64,000 nucleotides of DNA from Planctomycetaceae bacterium (GCA_014762625.1 JABURQ010000073.1:1-64000), one strand, 5' to 3'. Shown: positions 19,828-29,499, counted from the stretch's first letter. A program made the numbers and translations. Notes: generated from the sequence alone by a model not told the origin.

Positions 19828-22494
19828 TTATCGTTTCCTCTTAAATACGCGAACCCAGTTCAGGCAGGTGTTCGAACCAGCTTCACCCGAGCCTATGTCG
19901 ATCGTCAGGCGACCGTCCTGTACAGAGAGTTCCGCACTTACTTCCCGGAAACGTCCCTGATCCGTCGTCTCTCGTTCGACCACCGACTCCCCTTCGACAA
20001 CGACTGATTGCAATAATTGCTCGTGTCCTGAATCTCCGACACACAACTCGACCAGGTAGTCGCCGTTATCCAACTCCAGTTCCCAGCGATCATTCGTCCT
20101 TGTGAAAATGAACGAATCGTGCGCCCCTGTGACGGCATTCCGCTTACGGTGAGAGTTCGTCAGGCTCCGACTCCAGCCGTAGCCTCGTTTCTCAGAGTAC
20201 CTTTCTCCCCGATCCTGTTGAAAACCGGAAGCCGGCTTCACTCCAGGTCCGCAGAAATCGACCGCGAAAAGCGATTCTTCTTCGACAGCCCTCGGTAGGC
20301 CATCTGTCTCGGGCGTCAATGGCTCTCGATCAATTTTAAAAGTAATCGGTTCGTTCGGTGTGTAGAGCAACGCATCGTCGGAGTCGGCGATACCGTCGCC
20401 GTCCACATCGCTTGGCGATTTCCGCTCAAACGCAAACGCATCCCAGCCCTGTTGCTGGACTTGCTTCCATACCTTCTGGCAGAATTGACCGCGCGTGATC
20501 GGCTGACTCGACAGCTTACTCTGAACGCCACTCCGTTCCAGCACTTTCCGCATCCATGGCTCATCCGCCAATTCATCCGGGTGAAAATCAACCTCCCGCG
20601 GTGACAACGGTAGCAAACCTAACATCGCCAGACGATTGACCGCGGCGAACGATTCATCGGCTGGTTTCAGGTCGCGGAACGGCCAGATTAACAACGGCAC
20701 GGCCCCCTCGGTTCCACCGCACAAAGCATCGCGGAGTTCTTCCAGCTTCTCACGGTCGTAAGGAAACGCTCTCGGCTGCTGACTCCTTTTCAATGCAACC
20801 GCAGCCGTGGCTCCTGCCGCCTGACCGATATGGATTCGTTGATCGTGCAGTCGAATCGCGGCACTAACGATGCTGCTGAAGCCAACGTTTCCCTGAGCAC
20901 CGATCAAACCGTCCATTGTTTCCGGGATGAGCGAACGGAGCGGAAACACACATCGATCGCTGAGAAACTTCGTATGACGATTCGGCTTGTGATAATCGAT
21001 CCAGGGACCGGAGTCTCCTTCCTCAACGAGATAGGTTCGACCGGTGCGATGAAAGTCATAATGAAACTGCCACGCAAACAGACCATCCGGATACATCACA
21101 TGCGAAAATCGCGGTTTCGCTTTGGTCTTCGTCTCGCCGTCCCGATTTCGACCATCCTGCTCCCGCATCATATACATCGCTTTCAGTCGCAACGATTCAC
21201 GAATATACGGCTTGGGTGGCAGATGATCTGCAGTGCCGAATTCGGAACTCAGATGAAAATTTCGAAAGGAGTTGGCTTTATCCTGAGCCCGATCGTGAAC
21301 GAAATTCTGCAGGTGATAGAGCACTCCCAATGCATGTTGTTTTGCATCGTTAAAAACAATCTCCCGCTGTTCACGCGTCATCACCACAATGTTCTTCTGG
21401 GACGCACCCGGCTCGGTCGCTTCGAGTTGTTCAACTACATGTTTGGGCAGTCGTTCGAGCGGGTAGTCCTGACCGTTCATGTAATTCAACAGGATTGAGG
21501 TTTTGCCGTCCTTGCTCGAATAACCGTCGACAATGCGTCGGACCGAATAGACACTCAGTTGCCGCTTCGACTCCTGTCCCGCAGGAGGCCAATGCAGAAT
21601 CGAGCCGAGTCCGGGATTCTTGACATCCCAGTTCAAATGCGCGAACTCCTGATGGCTGAAGGGAGTCGCGCGGGGATAATTACGATCGTCGAAATTCGCG
21701 GGTTGAGAAATGGGCGTCTCTCCGTCTGATTCTTCGACGATCATCGCCCATGTGATGGGATTCATTTCGTTGAGTGGAGCATCTTTGGGAGCACTCGGCT
21801 CGCCGTAACGTTCTGGAGGATCGGGGCCATATTCAAACCCAGTACCCGAAACCTGAATCGCGTCTCCCCAGTCGGACGCATCGATCGTCATGCCGGCAGA
21901 GACGTGGAGTGAGGGGGTCTCTGTTCCCAATTTGGCGAAAGACAGCCCTGTCAAACGTGGGTGATCCCCGGAAGAATCAACATCCGCTTGCACCGGATAA
22001 TGATTCCAGATCACTTCCACCTGCCCGGAATCGATGTAAGGTTGAAGCATTCCTCGAAAAACGGTTTCCGCTTCTGTGGGTCGAAATGTTGAAGGTCCGT
22101 GCCACGGTTTCCCCGGCATGGGCGAGCCGTATTTCTCGGTATTGAAGGCTTCGATTTGGTCCATCAATTCCTTGAAAAGCCCCGACCGGTGAAACGAACG
22201 TTTCATCGGGTGCCAGTCCACGCCCCAGCCGACCCTGCCGGTCCCTTTGTTTTCATCAACGCAGGCGAGGGCCTGCTCGGTGTATTGGCCGCCCAGCCAT
22301 TCGCCATCGTGAACGATAAGAATTTTCGGGACATCCATCCGGGCGGCTTGAATCGCGGCCGCCCAGCCCGATTCCGTCCCGCCGACGATCAGTAAGTCGC
22401 AGGTTTTCTGCGAGACTGCCGACGCCTTCGCTTCGACACCTGCCAGTACGAGGGAGAGGAGAATAACAAACAAAGTTCGTGGTGTGTGAATCAT
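19828..22494 (-). CDS. Exported FAD-dependent oxidoreductase with C-terminal binding domain
   Basis: 888 residues. After a signal peptide (LLSLVLAGVEAKASA) comes an FAD-binding Rossmann start (DLLIVGGTESGWAAAIQAA) and the WLGGQYTEQ segment of the FAD_oxidored (PF12831) family, which in planctomycetes is often labelled xanthan lyase-like. Residues about 700-885 look like a Golvesin/CBM-type beta domain, after a DVDGDGIADSDDALL calcium-like loop near 690. A GGGAGA site precedes the ATG. The substrate is unknown; sugar oxidation is a guess from the family context. It converges with the hydrolase gene, stop codons abutting. Confidence 0.85.
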   Translation of the reverse strand: MIHTPRTLFVILLSLVLAGVEAKASAVSQKTCDLLIVGGTESGWAAAIQAARMDVPKILIVHDGEWLGGQYTEQALACVDENKGTGRVGWGVDWHPMKRSFHRSGLFKELMDQIEAFNTEKYGSPMPGKPWHGPSTFRPTEAETVFRGMLQPYIDSGQVEVIWNHYPVQADVDSSGDHPRLTGLSFAKLGTETPSLHVSAGMTIDASDWGDAIQVSGTGFEYGPDPPERYGEPSAPKDAPLNEMNPITWAMIVEESDGETPISQPANFDDRNYPRATPFSHQEFAHLNWDVKNPGLGSILHWPPAGQESKRQLSVYSVRRIVDGYSSKDGKTSILLNYMNGQDYPLERLPKHVVEQLEATEPGASQKNIVVMTREQREIVFNDAKQHALGVLYHLQNFVHDRAQDKANSFRNFHLSSEFGTADHLPPKPYIRESLRLKAMYMMREQDGRNRDGETKTKAKPRFSHVMYPDGLFAWQFHYDFHRTGRTYLVEEGDSGPWIDYHKPNRHTKFLSDRCVFPLRSLIPETMDGLIGAQGNVGFSSIVSAAIRLHDQRIHIGQAAGATAAVALKRSQQPRAFPYDREKLEELRDALCGGTEGAVPLLIWPFRDLKPADESFAAVNRLAMLGLLPLSPREVDFHPDELADEPWMRKVLERSGVQSKLSSQPITRGQFCQKVWKQVQQQGWDAFAFERKSPSDVDGDGIADSDDALLYTPNEPITFKIDREPLTPETDGLPRAVEEESLFAVDFCGPGVKPASGFQQDRGERYSEKRGYGWSRSLTNSHRKRNAVTGAHDSFIFTRTNDRWELELDNGDYLVELCVGDSGHEQLLQSVVVEGESVVERETTDQGRFREVSAELSVQDGRLTIDIGSGEAGSNTCLNWVRVFKRKR

Positions 22495-22556
22495 CGCGTC
22501 TCCCTGAAGGTTCCAGGCTCGTCCGTTGAAGGTATCAATTCAATCACCGATCCCAT

Positions 22557-22581
22557 AAAAAAACCGGCCTATCGGCCGGTT
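22557..22581 (-). terminator. Rho-independent terminator
   Basis: Eight-base perfect stem AACCGGCC / GGCCGGTT (22562-22569 with 22574-22581), four-base loop, and a run of seven A on the plus strand, i.e. U-tract on the minus strand. It ends transcription of the TPR-like gene at 22618-23373. Confidence 0.88.
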
Positions 22582-22617
22582 GGAGAGCTGCTTTATAGTT
22601 TGATCTCCTAAAGAGAA

Positions 22618-23373
22618 TTACTTCCCGATATTGCGGCCATCCGGGGCAAGGACGTATCCCGAAAGCTGCACGTTCAGCGTTCCCGAGACACGGGCCGTGG
22701 CGGGAGTATTCACTTTCAAGTACAGGAAGCCGGTATCTTTCGGTGTCACTTCTTTCTGGGCTCCGAATTCAATCGGCTCAAGTTCATTCTCTTCGTTGTT
22801 TCCTCCCCGATTGCGTGCCCTTTGTCGGGGAATGATTAAACCGACCAGCTTTCCGGCGGGAATGTCTTCCAGCAGATCGGTTTGAATATTGCCTTCCGGA
22901 AATCCTTCGGGGGAAACGGTCTCACTGATGGTCAATTTATAACTTCCTGCGGCTTTCAGCATGAACGGCTTCCCGGCTCGCACGAAGGCGACGGGATCGC
23001 CCCAGCTTTGCTGAACTTCCATGCGAAACTCGAAGTCGTTGGCGGAAATGATATCCGCTTTCAGATCATCGATTTTCTTTTCGAGACCGTCGAGGTCCGG
23101 ATTGATTTTCAACATCGCTTCGAGGTATTCGATCGCTCGCTCGAGGTCCCCCGCTTTTTCATATTTTGCAGACAAATCATAGGCGTTTTTGAGAAACTCT
23201 GTTTCGACCTTCCCCGCCTCCTGGTCGAGTTTTTTCAGTTCGGAAGTCCGAATAGCCGAGGGGGCGTCGCCGGAGCCTCGTTGAGCTTCAGAGGTGGCGA
23301 CCAGCAGGGTTCCCGTCAGCACAAATGAGCAAACGCAGATCATTACAAATTCATTTAGGGAGAAGCGGCGCAT
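22618..23373 (-). CDS. Exported TPR-like protein of unknown function
   Basis: 251 residues from ATG 23373 (MRRFSLNEF); AGAAAG lies ahead of it, and the longer in-frame reading would disrupt the signal peptide. A signal peptide (VLTGTLLVATSEA) precedes a coiled helical region with one TPR-like pair (LERAIEYLEAMLKINPDLD, about 75-95). The C-terminal 130 residues are beta-rich and include KPFMLKAAGSYKLTISE, a pattern seen in planctomycete exported proteins. No catalytic motif is visible. A strong terminator follows and a TATAAT element lies upstream, so it is likely a single-gene unit. Confidence 0.75.
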   Translation of the reverse strand: MRRFSLNEFVMICVCSFVLTGTLLVATSEAQRGSGDAPSAIRTSELKKLDQEAGKVETEFLKNAYDLSAKYEKAGDLERAIEYLEAMLKINPDLDGLEKKIDDLKADIISANDFEFRMEVQQSWGDPVAFVRAGKPFMLKAAGSYKLTISETVSPEGFPEGNIQTDLLEDIPAGKLVGLIIPRQRARNRGGNNEENELEPIEFGAQKEVTPKDTGFLYLKVNTPATARVSGTLNVQLSGYVLAPDGRNIGK

Positions 23374-23446
23374 GGAATTTCTTTCTGAAACGCGGGCAAA
23401 TGATAGGAACGTATCGAGCTTTGGGAACCAAAAGCCCGTTGACACA

Positions 23447-23475
23447 ATTATACGGGATGCCCATGCTCGAATGAA
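23447..23475 (-). promoter_or_regulatory. Candidate sigma70-type promoter for the TPR-like gene
   Basis: Minus-strand TATAAT at 23447-23452 with TTCATT 17 bases upstream (23470-23475); the -10 is perfect and the -35 matches three of six. It lies about 75 bases ahead of ATG 23373. A plus-strand TTGACA overlaps it (23439-23444) but has only a weak -10 partner. Confidence 0.35.
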
Positions 23476-23579
23476 GCATGTTTCCCGTTTGTCGATATTT
23501 TTTCCAGTTCGACCGAGAAGCGACTAAGGTATTGGAATGGTAGCACTTAACCCCTTCGTATCCCAGACAGGATCTCACC

Positions 23580-24683
23580 ATGATTGTCGGTGTCCCTAAA
23601 GAAATCAAATCAGACGAATATCGCGTCGCCATGATTCCCGCCGGTGTGGAAGAACTCACCCTTCGCGGACATCGCGTGTTGATCGAGCGCAACGCGGGGG
23701 CCGGCAGCGGACTGGATAACTCCCTCTATCGCTCCGCAGGAGCCGAAATCGTGGACACGCCGGAAGAACTCTTCGGACAGGCTGATCTCGTCGTCAAGGT
23801 GAAAGAACCGCTCGAACCAGAATGGAAACTGCTTCGGGACGGCCAGATGCTCTTTACCTACTTCCATTTTGCCGCCGATCGGGATTTAACGTTCCACGTG
23901 CTGGAGACCGGCATCACCGCCATCGCCTACGAAACACTTCAGGGTCCCAAAGGTGGTTTGCCGCTCCTCACGCCGATGTCCGAAGTCGCGGGGCGGATGA
24001 GTATCCAGGAAGGAGCCAAATACCTCGAAAAACCGCAGGAAGGACGAGGCATCCTGCTCGGAGGAGTTCCCGGCGTGAAACCGGCGCACATCGTCATTCT
24101 CGGCGGCGGTGTCGTCGGTAAAAACGCGGCACAAATCGCGGCCGGTTTTCAGGCCGATGTCGCGATTCTCGATATCAACGTCGATCGTCTGAGATATCTG
24201 GAAGACATCATGCCGGCCAACGTGAACACAATCTTCAGCGACCGGCATAATATTCGCGAGCAACTGCAACTTGCCGACCTGGTGATTGGTTCGGTTCTGA
24301 TTCCCGGTGCGCGGGCACCACAACTGGTCCGCGCGGACGACTTGAAGCTGATGAAACCGGGAGCCGTGATCATCGATGTCGCCGTCGATCAGGGTGGTTG
24401 CGTGGAGACGTCCCGCCCGACGACCCACGCCAACCCCACCTTTATTGTGGACGACATCGTGCATTATTGCGTCACAAATATGCCGGGAGCCGTCGGACGC
24501 ACCAGCACATATGCCCTCTGTAACGTCACTTTCCCGTATGTTTTCAAACTCGCCGAACAGGGACTTTCGCAAGCCGCCGACGATCCAGGCATCGCCTCCG
24601 CGGTCAACATGCACGCCGGGAAAGTAACGAACCGGGCGGTGGCGGAAACGTTCGATCTGGAGTTGAGCGACTTCGGCGGTTAA
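23580..24683 (+). CDS. ald: Alanine dehydrogenase
   Basis: 367 residues, the normal length. It catalyses NAD-dependent interconversion of L-alanine and pyruvate plus ammonia in the cytoplasm. Family landmarks are the start IVGVPKEIKSDEYRVAMIP with Arg15, the substrate lysine in VKVKEPL (about 75), His in TYFHFAAD (about 96), the nucleotide-binding GGGVVGKNAAQIA and the catalytic Asp in IDVAVDQGGC (about 270). It stands alone between a minus-strand gene and the following small membrane protein gene. Confidence 0.96.
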   Translation: MIVGVPKEIKSDEYRVAMIPAGVEELTLRGHRVLIERNAGAGSGLDNSLYRSAGAEIVDTPEELFGQADLVVKVKEPLEPEWKLLRDGQMLFTYFHFAADRDLTFHVLETGITAIAYETLQGPKGGLPLLTPMSEVAGRMSIQEGAKYLEKPQEGRGILLGGVPGVKPAHIVILGGGVVGKNAAQIAAGFQADVAILDINVDRLRYLEDIMPANVNTIFSDRHNIREQLQLADLVIGSVLIPGARAPQLVRADDLKLMKPGAVIIDVAVDQGGCVETSRPTTHANPTFIVDDIVHYCVTNMPGAVGRTSTYALCNVTFPYVFKLAEQGLSQAADDPGIASAVNMHAGKVTNRAVAETFDLELSDFGG

Positions 24684-24750
24684 TCTGAAAAGAGGCCACC
24701 GGTCGGATTGAAACGACTCTTCCTACACACGCACGAAAGATGAACGCTCG

Positions 24751-24975
24751 ATGAAATTGATCACCGGAGCACTCCTGCTACTGATCGCGGAACTCGCTTA
24801 CGCCCACACCCACCTGATGCAGTTTCCGCATCATGAAGCGGCACGAGTCGTGTTGATTCCCGCCAGTGTCATCTCGGCGTCACTGGGAAGCCTTTTTCTC
24901 TTGTGGGGGATTCTCGCCGAACTAATCTCATCCAGCCGCAAGAATTCTGAAGTCCCCGTTACCGAGAAAGTTTGA
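24751..24975 (+). CDS. Small two-helix membrane protein
   Basis: 74 residues. Two hydrophobic segments (about 3-18 and 33-60) enclose a His-rich stretch (HTHLMQFPHHEAA); the end is short and charged. It may begin with a signal sequence (ELAYA-HTH). Only one base separates its stop from the ATG of the following TPR/VCBS gene, so the two are probably translated from one message. I do not recognise a family. Confidence 0.65.
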   Translation: MKLITGALLLLIAELAYAHTHLMQFPHHEAARVVLIPASVISASLGSLFLLWGILAELISSSRKNSEVPVTEKV

Positions 24976-24976
24976 G

Positions 24977-27913
24977 ATGTCAGCGTTACGCGGGAACATT
25001 CTGAATCGCCTTGTGGGGATCATCGTTCTGTTACTGGCCGGTTGCGGATCAGCGTATCTGATGAAACAGATAATTGCTCCTGCCGAAGCAAAACAGCTTT
25101 TTCGAGCCGGCACAGAATCGTTTGTCGGTCAGGATTATCGAGAAGCGGATCGATTCAGTAAGGATTTGATCGAACTCTCGCCGGACGATCCCGCCGCCAT
25201 CCTGCTCCGGGGGCAGATTCTGGCTCGACTCCATCGCGATGCGGAAGCCCTCCCTTTCTTTCGCCGATTGACGACTCTTGATGAACCCTACGCAACTTAC
25301 GGCCATTATCAACTGGCCGAACATTTTTACTACAACAGCAACTATCCGACGGCCGAAAAACATTACCGCCAATTTCTCAGCGTTCAGCCTGACCATCTGG
25401 TGGCCAACGAACACCTGGCATTCCTGTTACAGATTCAGGGGCGGACCTGGGAGTCGATCCCGTTCGCACAACAGCGAGTGAACCTGGGCGCCTTTACGGC
25501 TAAAGAACTTATCATGGTAGCCCTCGCGGATAGCAATTGGGTCGCCGATGAGAACATCTCCCACCTCAATCGACTGCGTTATCCCCATCACTCGCTCAAT
25601 CAGCTTCCTGAAGTCAAACAGGCGGTTGCCGATAACCGAACTTCAGAGGAACTCGCTTTGCTCCTGCAAATCATTGACAAGTATCCCGAGCAGATCGAGC
25701 CGCTGGCGATTCTGGGGCATTACTATCTGGAAACCGGTAAGGAACGAGAGTTTCTCGCCTGGCATCAGCAGTTACCTTCGCGTGCCAACTCGCATCCCGA
25801 AATCTGGTACTTGCGCGGGCTGTGGGAAAAAGATCAAGATGAGAACCGACGCGCCGCGAGATGTTTTCTAAAAGCGCTTTCCTGTTCGTTGGCACATTCG
25901 AAGTCGTTGTTCCAGCTCTCACAAGTTTTGTCTCAGCTTCCCAACGTCGAAATCCCAACGTCACTTCCAAATCAGGTCAAAGCCGCCTCCGACGTCTCTT
26001 ATTTGATCACGGGAATGATGGATGATGTCAATCCGGATCGCGTGCGAAAACTGATCGTGGCGATGGAATCTCTCGGTCGCTATCAGGAAGCGGCGGCCTG
26101 GTGCGATGTGGTATGTCGCTTCGCTGGCGAGATCGCCTGGGCCGATTCTGAACGATTGCGTTTTACTCACCTCTACCTGAATCATCCTGAATCGCCGGAA
26201 GCTCGTTTTCTCAAACAGATCAAGGCCACCACCTTGCTTTCACCGGAGACCGACCCGTATCAACTCTCTCCGCCGCATCGCACTGGCTCAGAGGTCCCTG
26301 TGGAAACATCCCCGTCCCGGGTTCGATTTGAAAACGAAGCTGCCAGCGCGGGACTCGATTTTCAATATTTTAACGGAACCACCGAATCCGATGGCCTCCA
26401 GCATATCCTGCAGGCAACCGGAGGGGCATCGGTGGTACTGGATTACGACCTCGATGGCTGGCCCGATATCTATCTGTGTCAAAGCGGAACTTGGCCGGTG
26501 GACGAAGAGACGAATCCTTATCGAGATCGATTGTTTCGCAATCTCGGAGGGATGCGGTTTCAGGATGTTACGGAGCATGCCGGACTGGGAGACGCACGCT
26601 ATTCGCAAGGAGCCACCGCCGGTGATCTCGATAACGACGGCGATCCGGACCTCATCGTCACCAACGCGGGAGGAAATCGATTCTATCGCAATCAGGGGGA
26701 CGGCACCTTCGTCGAAGAGACCGCATCGTTTCCCGATTCCTTTGCTGCGGAGACCTGGTCGATGAGCGCTGCGTGCGCGGACTTCAACGGAGACGGGAAT
26801 CTCGATTTGTACGTCGTAAACTACGTATTACTGAATCAGGTCCTGGAAATCACCTGTCGCGCGAATGGACAACCGCGCGGCTGCGACCCCACGATGTTCG
26901 ACGCCGAACAGGACCGCGTCTATCTGAATCAGGGAGACGGTTCCTGGAACGACGTCACGGAGCAAAGTGGGTTCGTCGTTCCCGACGGGAAAGGATTGGG
27001 TATCGTAGCGGCGGATTTCGATACCGACGGTCAGCCTGAAGTCTTCATCGGGAACGATACTATCGCCAACTTTTTCTTCAGTCCCGTCTCAACCACAACG
27101 TCAAATTCGGTTCGCTATGCAGAACGAGGTATTCTCAGCGGTACGGCCCTGAACGATCAGGGAACGGCTCAAGCTTGCATGGGCATTGCGTCGGGGGACG
27201 TCAATTCCGACGGTCGGCTCGACCTTTTCATCACCAACTTTTATTCCGATACGAATACCCTCTATTTGCAAACGTCCGCGTCCTCTTTTCAGGAACAAAC
27301 TCGACAATACCAACTGCGCGATAACGGTTATTATCAACTCGGATTCGGAACCCAGTTCCTCGATGCGGAACTTGACGGCGATCTGGATTTGCTGGTCGCC
27401 AACGGGCACATCGATCGAACGCACGCCACCGGCGAACCCGATGTCATGCCGCCCCAGTTTCTGGAAAATCGCCACGGGGTATTCGAGGAACAACCGGCAA
27501 CGAACCTCGGAAAATATTTCACCGGCAAATATTTTGGACGCTCCCTGTCACTGCTGGACTGGAACGGCGATAGCCTGCAGGATGCCGTGGTGACGCATCT
27601 CGACCAGCCTGTTGCATTGCTGACGAACCGCTCCTCTCCAGTCGGACGGCCCCTCAAAATTCGCCTAATCGGCAGACGCGGAAATCGGGACGCCATCGGA
27701 GTCCGTATCAAAATCGAACAAGGAGAGAGTGTGCAATACCGGTTTCTTCAGGGGGGAGACGGCTATCTCAGCCGCAATGAGCAACGAATGATCGTGGGAC
27801 TCAACGACTCGAATGAGAAAGTTCACCTGACAATCGACTGGCCCGGCGGAAAGAAGCAAACAATTTCGCTCGCAGCAGATAAAAGTTCCGTCATACTGAT
27901 TGAGCCGAAGTGA
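24977..27913 (+). CDS. TPR + VCBS/ASPIC (CRTAC1-like) exported lipoprotein
   Basis: 978 residues. The N-terminus has a lipobox (LLAG-C23). Residues about 30-380 are TPR repeats (for example YREADRFSKDLIELSPDDP). From about 450 to 880 there are at least six FG-GAP/VCBS calcium loops of the D-x-D-x-D-G-x-x-D type (DYDLDGWPDIYL, DLDNDGDPDLIV, DFNGDGNLDLYV, DVNSDGRLDLFI), forming a beta-propeller. The last ~80 residues are an ASPIC/UnbV domain ending in IDWPGGKKQTISL. Such proteins are outside-facing and may mediate binding; the role is unknown. A paralogue of the same build is encoded at 56532-59453. The spacing to the upstream small membrane protein gene is one base. Confidence 0.88.
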   Translation: MSALRGNILNRLVGIIVLLLAGCGSAYLMKQIIAPAEAKQLFRAGTESFVGQDYREADRFSKDLIELSPDDPAAILLRGQILARLHRDAEALPFFRRLTTLDEPYATYGHYQLAEHFYYNSNYPTAEKHYRQFLSVQPDHLVANEHLAFLLQIQGRTWESIPFAQQRVNLGAFTAKELIMVALADSNWVADENISHLNRLRYPHHSLNQLPEVKQAVADNRTSEELALLLQIIDKYPEQIEPLAILGHYYLETGKEREFLAWHQQLPSRANSHPEIWYLRGLWEKDQDENRRAARCFLKALSCSLAHSKSLFQLSQVLSQLPNVEIPTSLPNQVKAASDVSYLITGMMDDVNPDRVRKLIVAMESLGRYQEAAAWCDVVCRFAGEIAWADSERLRFTHLYLNHPESPEARFLKQIKATTLLSPETDPYQLSPPHRTGSEVPVETSPSRVRFENEAASAGLDFQYFNGTTESDGLQHILQATGGASVVLDYDLDGWPDIYLCQSGTWPVDEETNPYRDRLFRNLGGMRFQDVTEHAGLGDARYSQGATAGDLDNDGDPDLIVTNAGGNRFYRNQGDGTFVEETASFPDSFAAETWSMSAACADFNGDGNLDLYVVNYVLLNQVLEITCRANGQPRGCDPTMFDAEQDRVYLNQGDGSWNDVTEQSGFVVPDGKGLGIVAADFDTDGQPEVFIGNDTIANFFFSPVSTTTSNSVRYAERGILSGTALNDQGTAQACMGIASGDVNSDGRLDLFITNFYSDTNTLYLQTSASSFQEQTRQYQLRDNGYYQLGFGTQFLDAELDGDLDLLVANGHIDRTHATGEPDVMPPQFLENRHGVFEEQPATNLGKYFTGKYFGRSLSLLDWNGDSLQDAVVTHLDQPVALLTNRSSPVGRPLKIRLIGRRGNRDAIGVRIKIEQGESVQYRFLQGGDGYLSRNEQRMIVGLNDSNEKVHLTIDWPGGKKQTISLAADKSSVILIEPK

Positions 27914-27979
27914 TCACCCCTGACGTGTATTTTTGTTTTTTTATTCTAATCCCGACACTCGGAATTGTATAAAAAATAA

Positions 27980-28008
27980 TTGAGTCGCAGATCAACTTAT
28001 GCCATAAT
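27980..28008 (+). promoter_or_regulatory. Candidate sigma70-type promoter for the DUF1559 gene
   Basis: TTGAGT (27980-27985) and CATAAT (28003-28008) with an exact 17-base spacer, in a notably AT-rich intergenic stretch, about 100 bases ahead of the ATG at 28109. Each hexamer matches the consensus at four to five of six positions. Confidence 0.5.
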
Positions 28009-28108
28009 CCTAGTTAGTACGTCAAGGAGGGGGTTCCACCTTCCTGTTCAATCGGTTTGACGATTCATTCTTTGAAGCGTCATTTTCTTCATTTCACAGG
28101 AGATTCTC

Positions 28109-29185
28109 ATGCTAAAGTCCACACACAGACGGCAGCGAGGGTTCACATTGATCGAACTGCTCGTTGTCATCGCAATTATTGCGGTTCTGGTCGCGCTGCT
28201 CTTGCCCGCTGTCCAGCAGGCCCGCGAAGCAGCCCGCCGCTCCGCCTGCAAAAACAATCTGAAGCAAATCGGTCTCGCTCTCCACAATTATCACGACAAT
28301 TACAATGGCTTTCCGATTGGAGTTACTGCCTCTTGGACCAATCCTGGCAGAGGTGGTGGTTGGGGGACAACTTGGTGGGCTCGTATTTTACCCTACATCG
28401 ACCAGGCTCCTCTTTATAACCAATTAAGCTTCGAAGGAACGCACCATGGTTGGGTTCACACTGCATCTCCGGAAGGAGCCGCAAATGGTGATGCCGCACG
28501 TGGGTCAGTTATCCCAGTCATGATCTGTCCTTCTTCACCTCTAGATAAACTAATCAGCGCCGGTAACCGTGGCCCGATTACTTCTCCACATTATGTGGGT
28601 GTTGGTGGAGCTGCTAACGGTGATGGCTTCACGAATGGTGCCAATCATCCTCAAGGAAACCGAACAGGATGTTGTGGTTCTTCCACGGGAGGCCGAATTG
28701 CCTTCGGTGGTATGCTCGTTCCCTCCAGCGCCTACGGGATCGAAAAGATTACAGACGGATCGACAAATCACATCATGGTTGGGGAGGCATCACATTTCGC
28801 TCTTGACGTCAATGACTCTCCTGTGAGCATCCAGGGGGCTCACGGTTGGTTGATGGGAACCTCACACCACTGGGGCTTTGGAACTGGTCGGGCAAACTAT
28901 AACACGCGAATGTTTAATCTGACGTTTATCAATTACCCCATCAATTATGTGCGGAACTGGAAAAGCCAACCTCAGCGTTTACCCAACGACCAATCGAATA
29001 TCCTGAATGGCAACGGTGTCGGGAGTAACTTCGGCGCTAACAACGGTATCTATTCGCCCCATACTGGTGGCGCACAGGTCGTTCTGGGAGACGGATCGGT
29101 CCGCTTCATCAGCGAGAATATCGACATGCAAACCTTCCGTCGTCTCTGTACCCGCGATGACGGTCAACCGGTCGGCGACTTCTGA
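28109..29185 (+). CDS. DUF1559 pseudopilin-like protein (H-X9-DG)
   Basis: 358 residues. The start RGFTLIELLVVIAIIAVLV is a class III prepilin signal with Glu5; PAVQQAREAARRSACKNN and the H-N-Y-H-D segment follow, as in the large planctomycete DUF1559 family. The C-terminal HTGGAQVVLGDGSVRFI carries the H-X9-DG motif that names the family. These proteins resemble major pilins but their function is unknown. AGGAG lies eight bases ahead of the ATG. A hairpin terminator follows within 50 bases, then the small lipoprotein gene, a pairing common in this phylum. The middle of the gene is AT-richer than its neighbours. Confidence 0.93.
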   Translation: MLKSTHRRQRGFTLIELLVVIAIIAVLVALLLPAVQQAREAARRSACKNNLKQIGLALHNYHDNYNGFPIGVTASWTNPGRGGGWGTTWWARILPYIDQAPLYNQLSFEGTHHGWVHTASPEGAANGDAARGSVIPVMICPSSPLDKLISAGNRGPITSPHYVGVGGAANGDGFTNGANHPQGNRTGCCGSSTGGRIAFGGMLVPSSAYGIEKITDGSTNHIMVGEASHFALDVNDSPVSIQGAHGWLMGTSHHWGFGTGRANYNTRMFNLTFINYPINYVRNWKSQPQRLPNDQSNILNGNGVGSNFGANNGIYSPHTGGAQVVLGDGSVRFISENIDMQTFRRLCTRDDGQPVGDF

Positions 29186-29203
29186 TCTGATATCGACAAC
29201 GAA

Positions 29204-29235
29204 GCCAGTCGTTCTCACGAGCGACTGGCCTTTTT
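29204..29235 (+). terminator. Rho-independent terminator after DUF1559 gene
   Basis: Eight-base stem GCCAGTCG / CGACTGGC (29204-29211 with 29222-29229), ten-base loop, then TTTTT after CC. It sits between the DUF1559 gene and the small lipoprotein gene, so it could set their relative expression. Confidence 0.75.
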
Positions 29236-29285
29236 AAGTCTTACGAAATTTTCAAATTATTGTCACTGAATAGAAAGCGACTCCG

Positions 29286-29459
29286 ATGACTAAGTTATTA
29301 ATTGCCCTGGGACTCTCCAGTTTCTGTTTTATTCTCACGGGTTGTGGTGGAGGTGAAGAGATCAGTGAGGAAGCTCAGCAACAGGCTGACGAACTGGCCA
29401 ACGATCCCGATTACGAACAACAGATGATGGGCGGAGCCGATCCTTCCACGGACGAGTGA
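29286..29459 (+). CDS. Small lipoprotein following DUF1559
   Basis: 57 residues. A hydrophobic signal ends in the lipobox LTG-C20, followed by GGGEE and an acidic, helix-prone tail (EEAQQQADELANDP). Tiny lipoproteins of this design regularly sit after DUF1559 genes in planctomycetes; none has a known function. A strong terminator follows 40 bases later. Confidence comes from the lipobox, the position and the clean start and stop. Confidence 0.72.
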   Translation: MTKLLIALGLSSFCFILTGCGGGEEISEEAQQQADELANDPDYEQQMMGGADPSTDE

Positions 29460-29499
29460 TCATCATCATTGACTGACTCACTACAAGACAGCCAAACAA

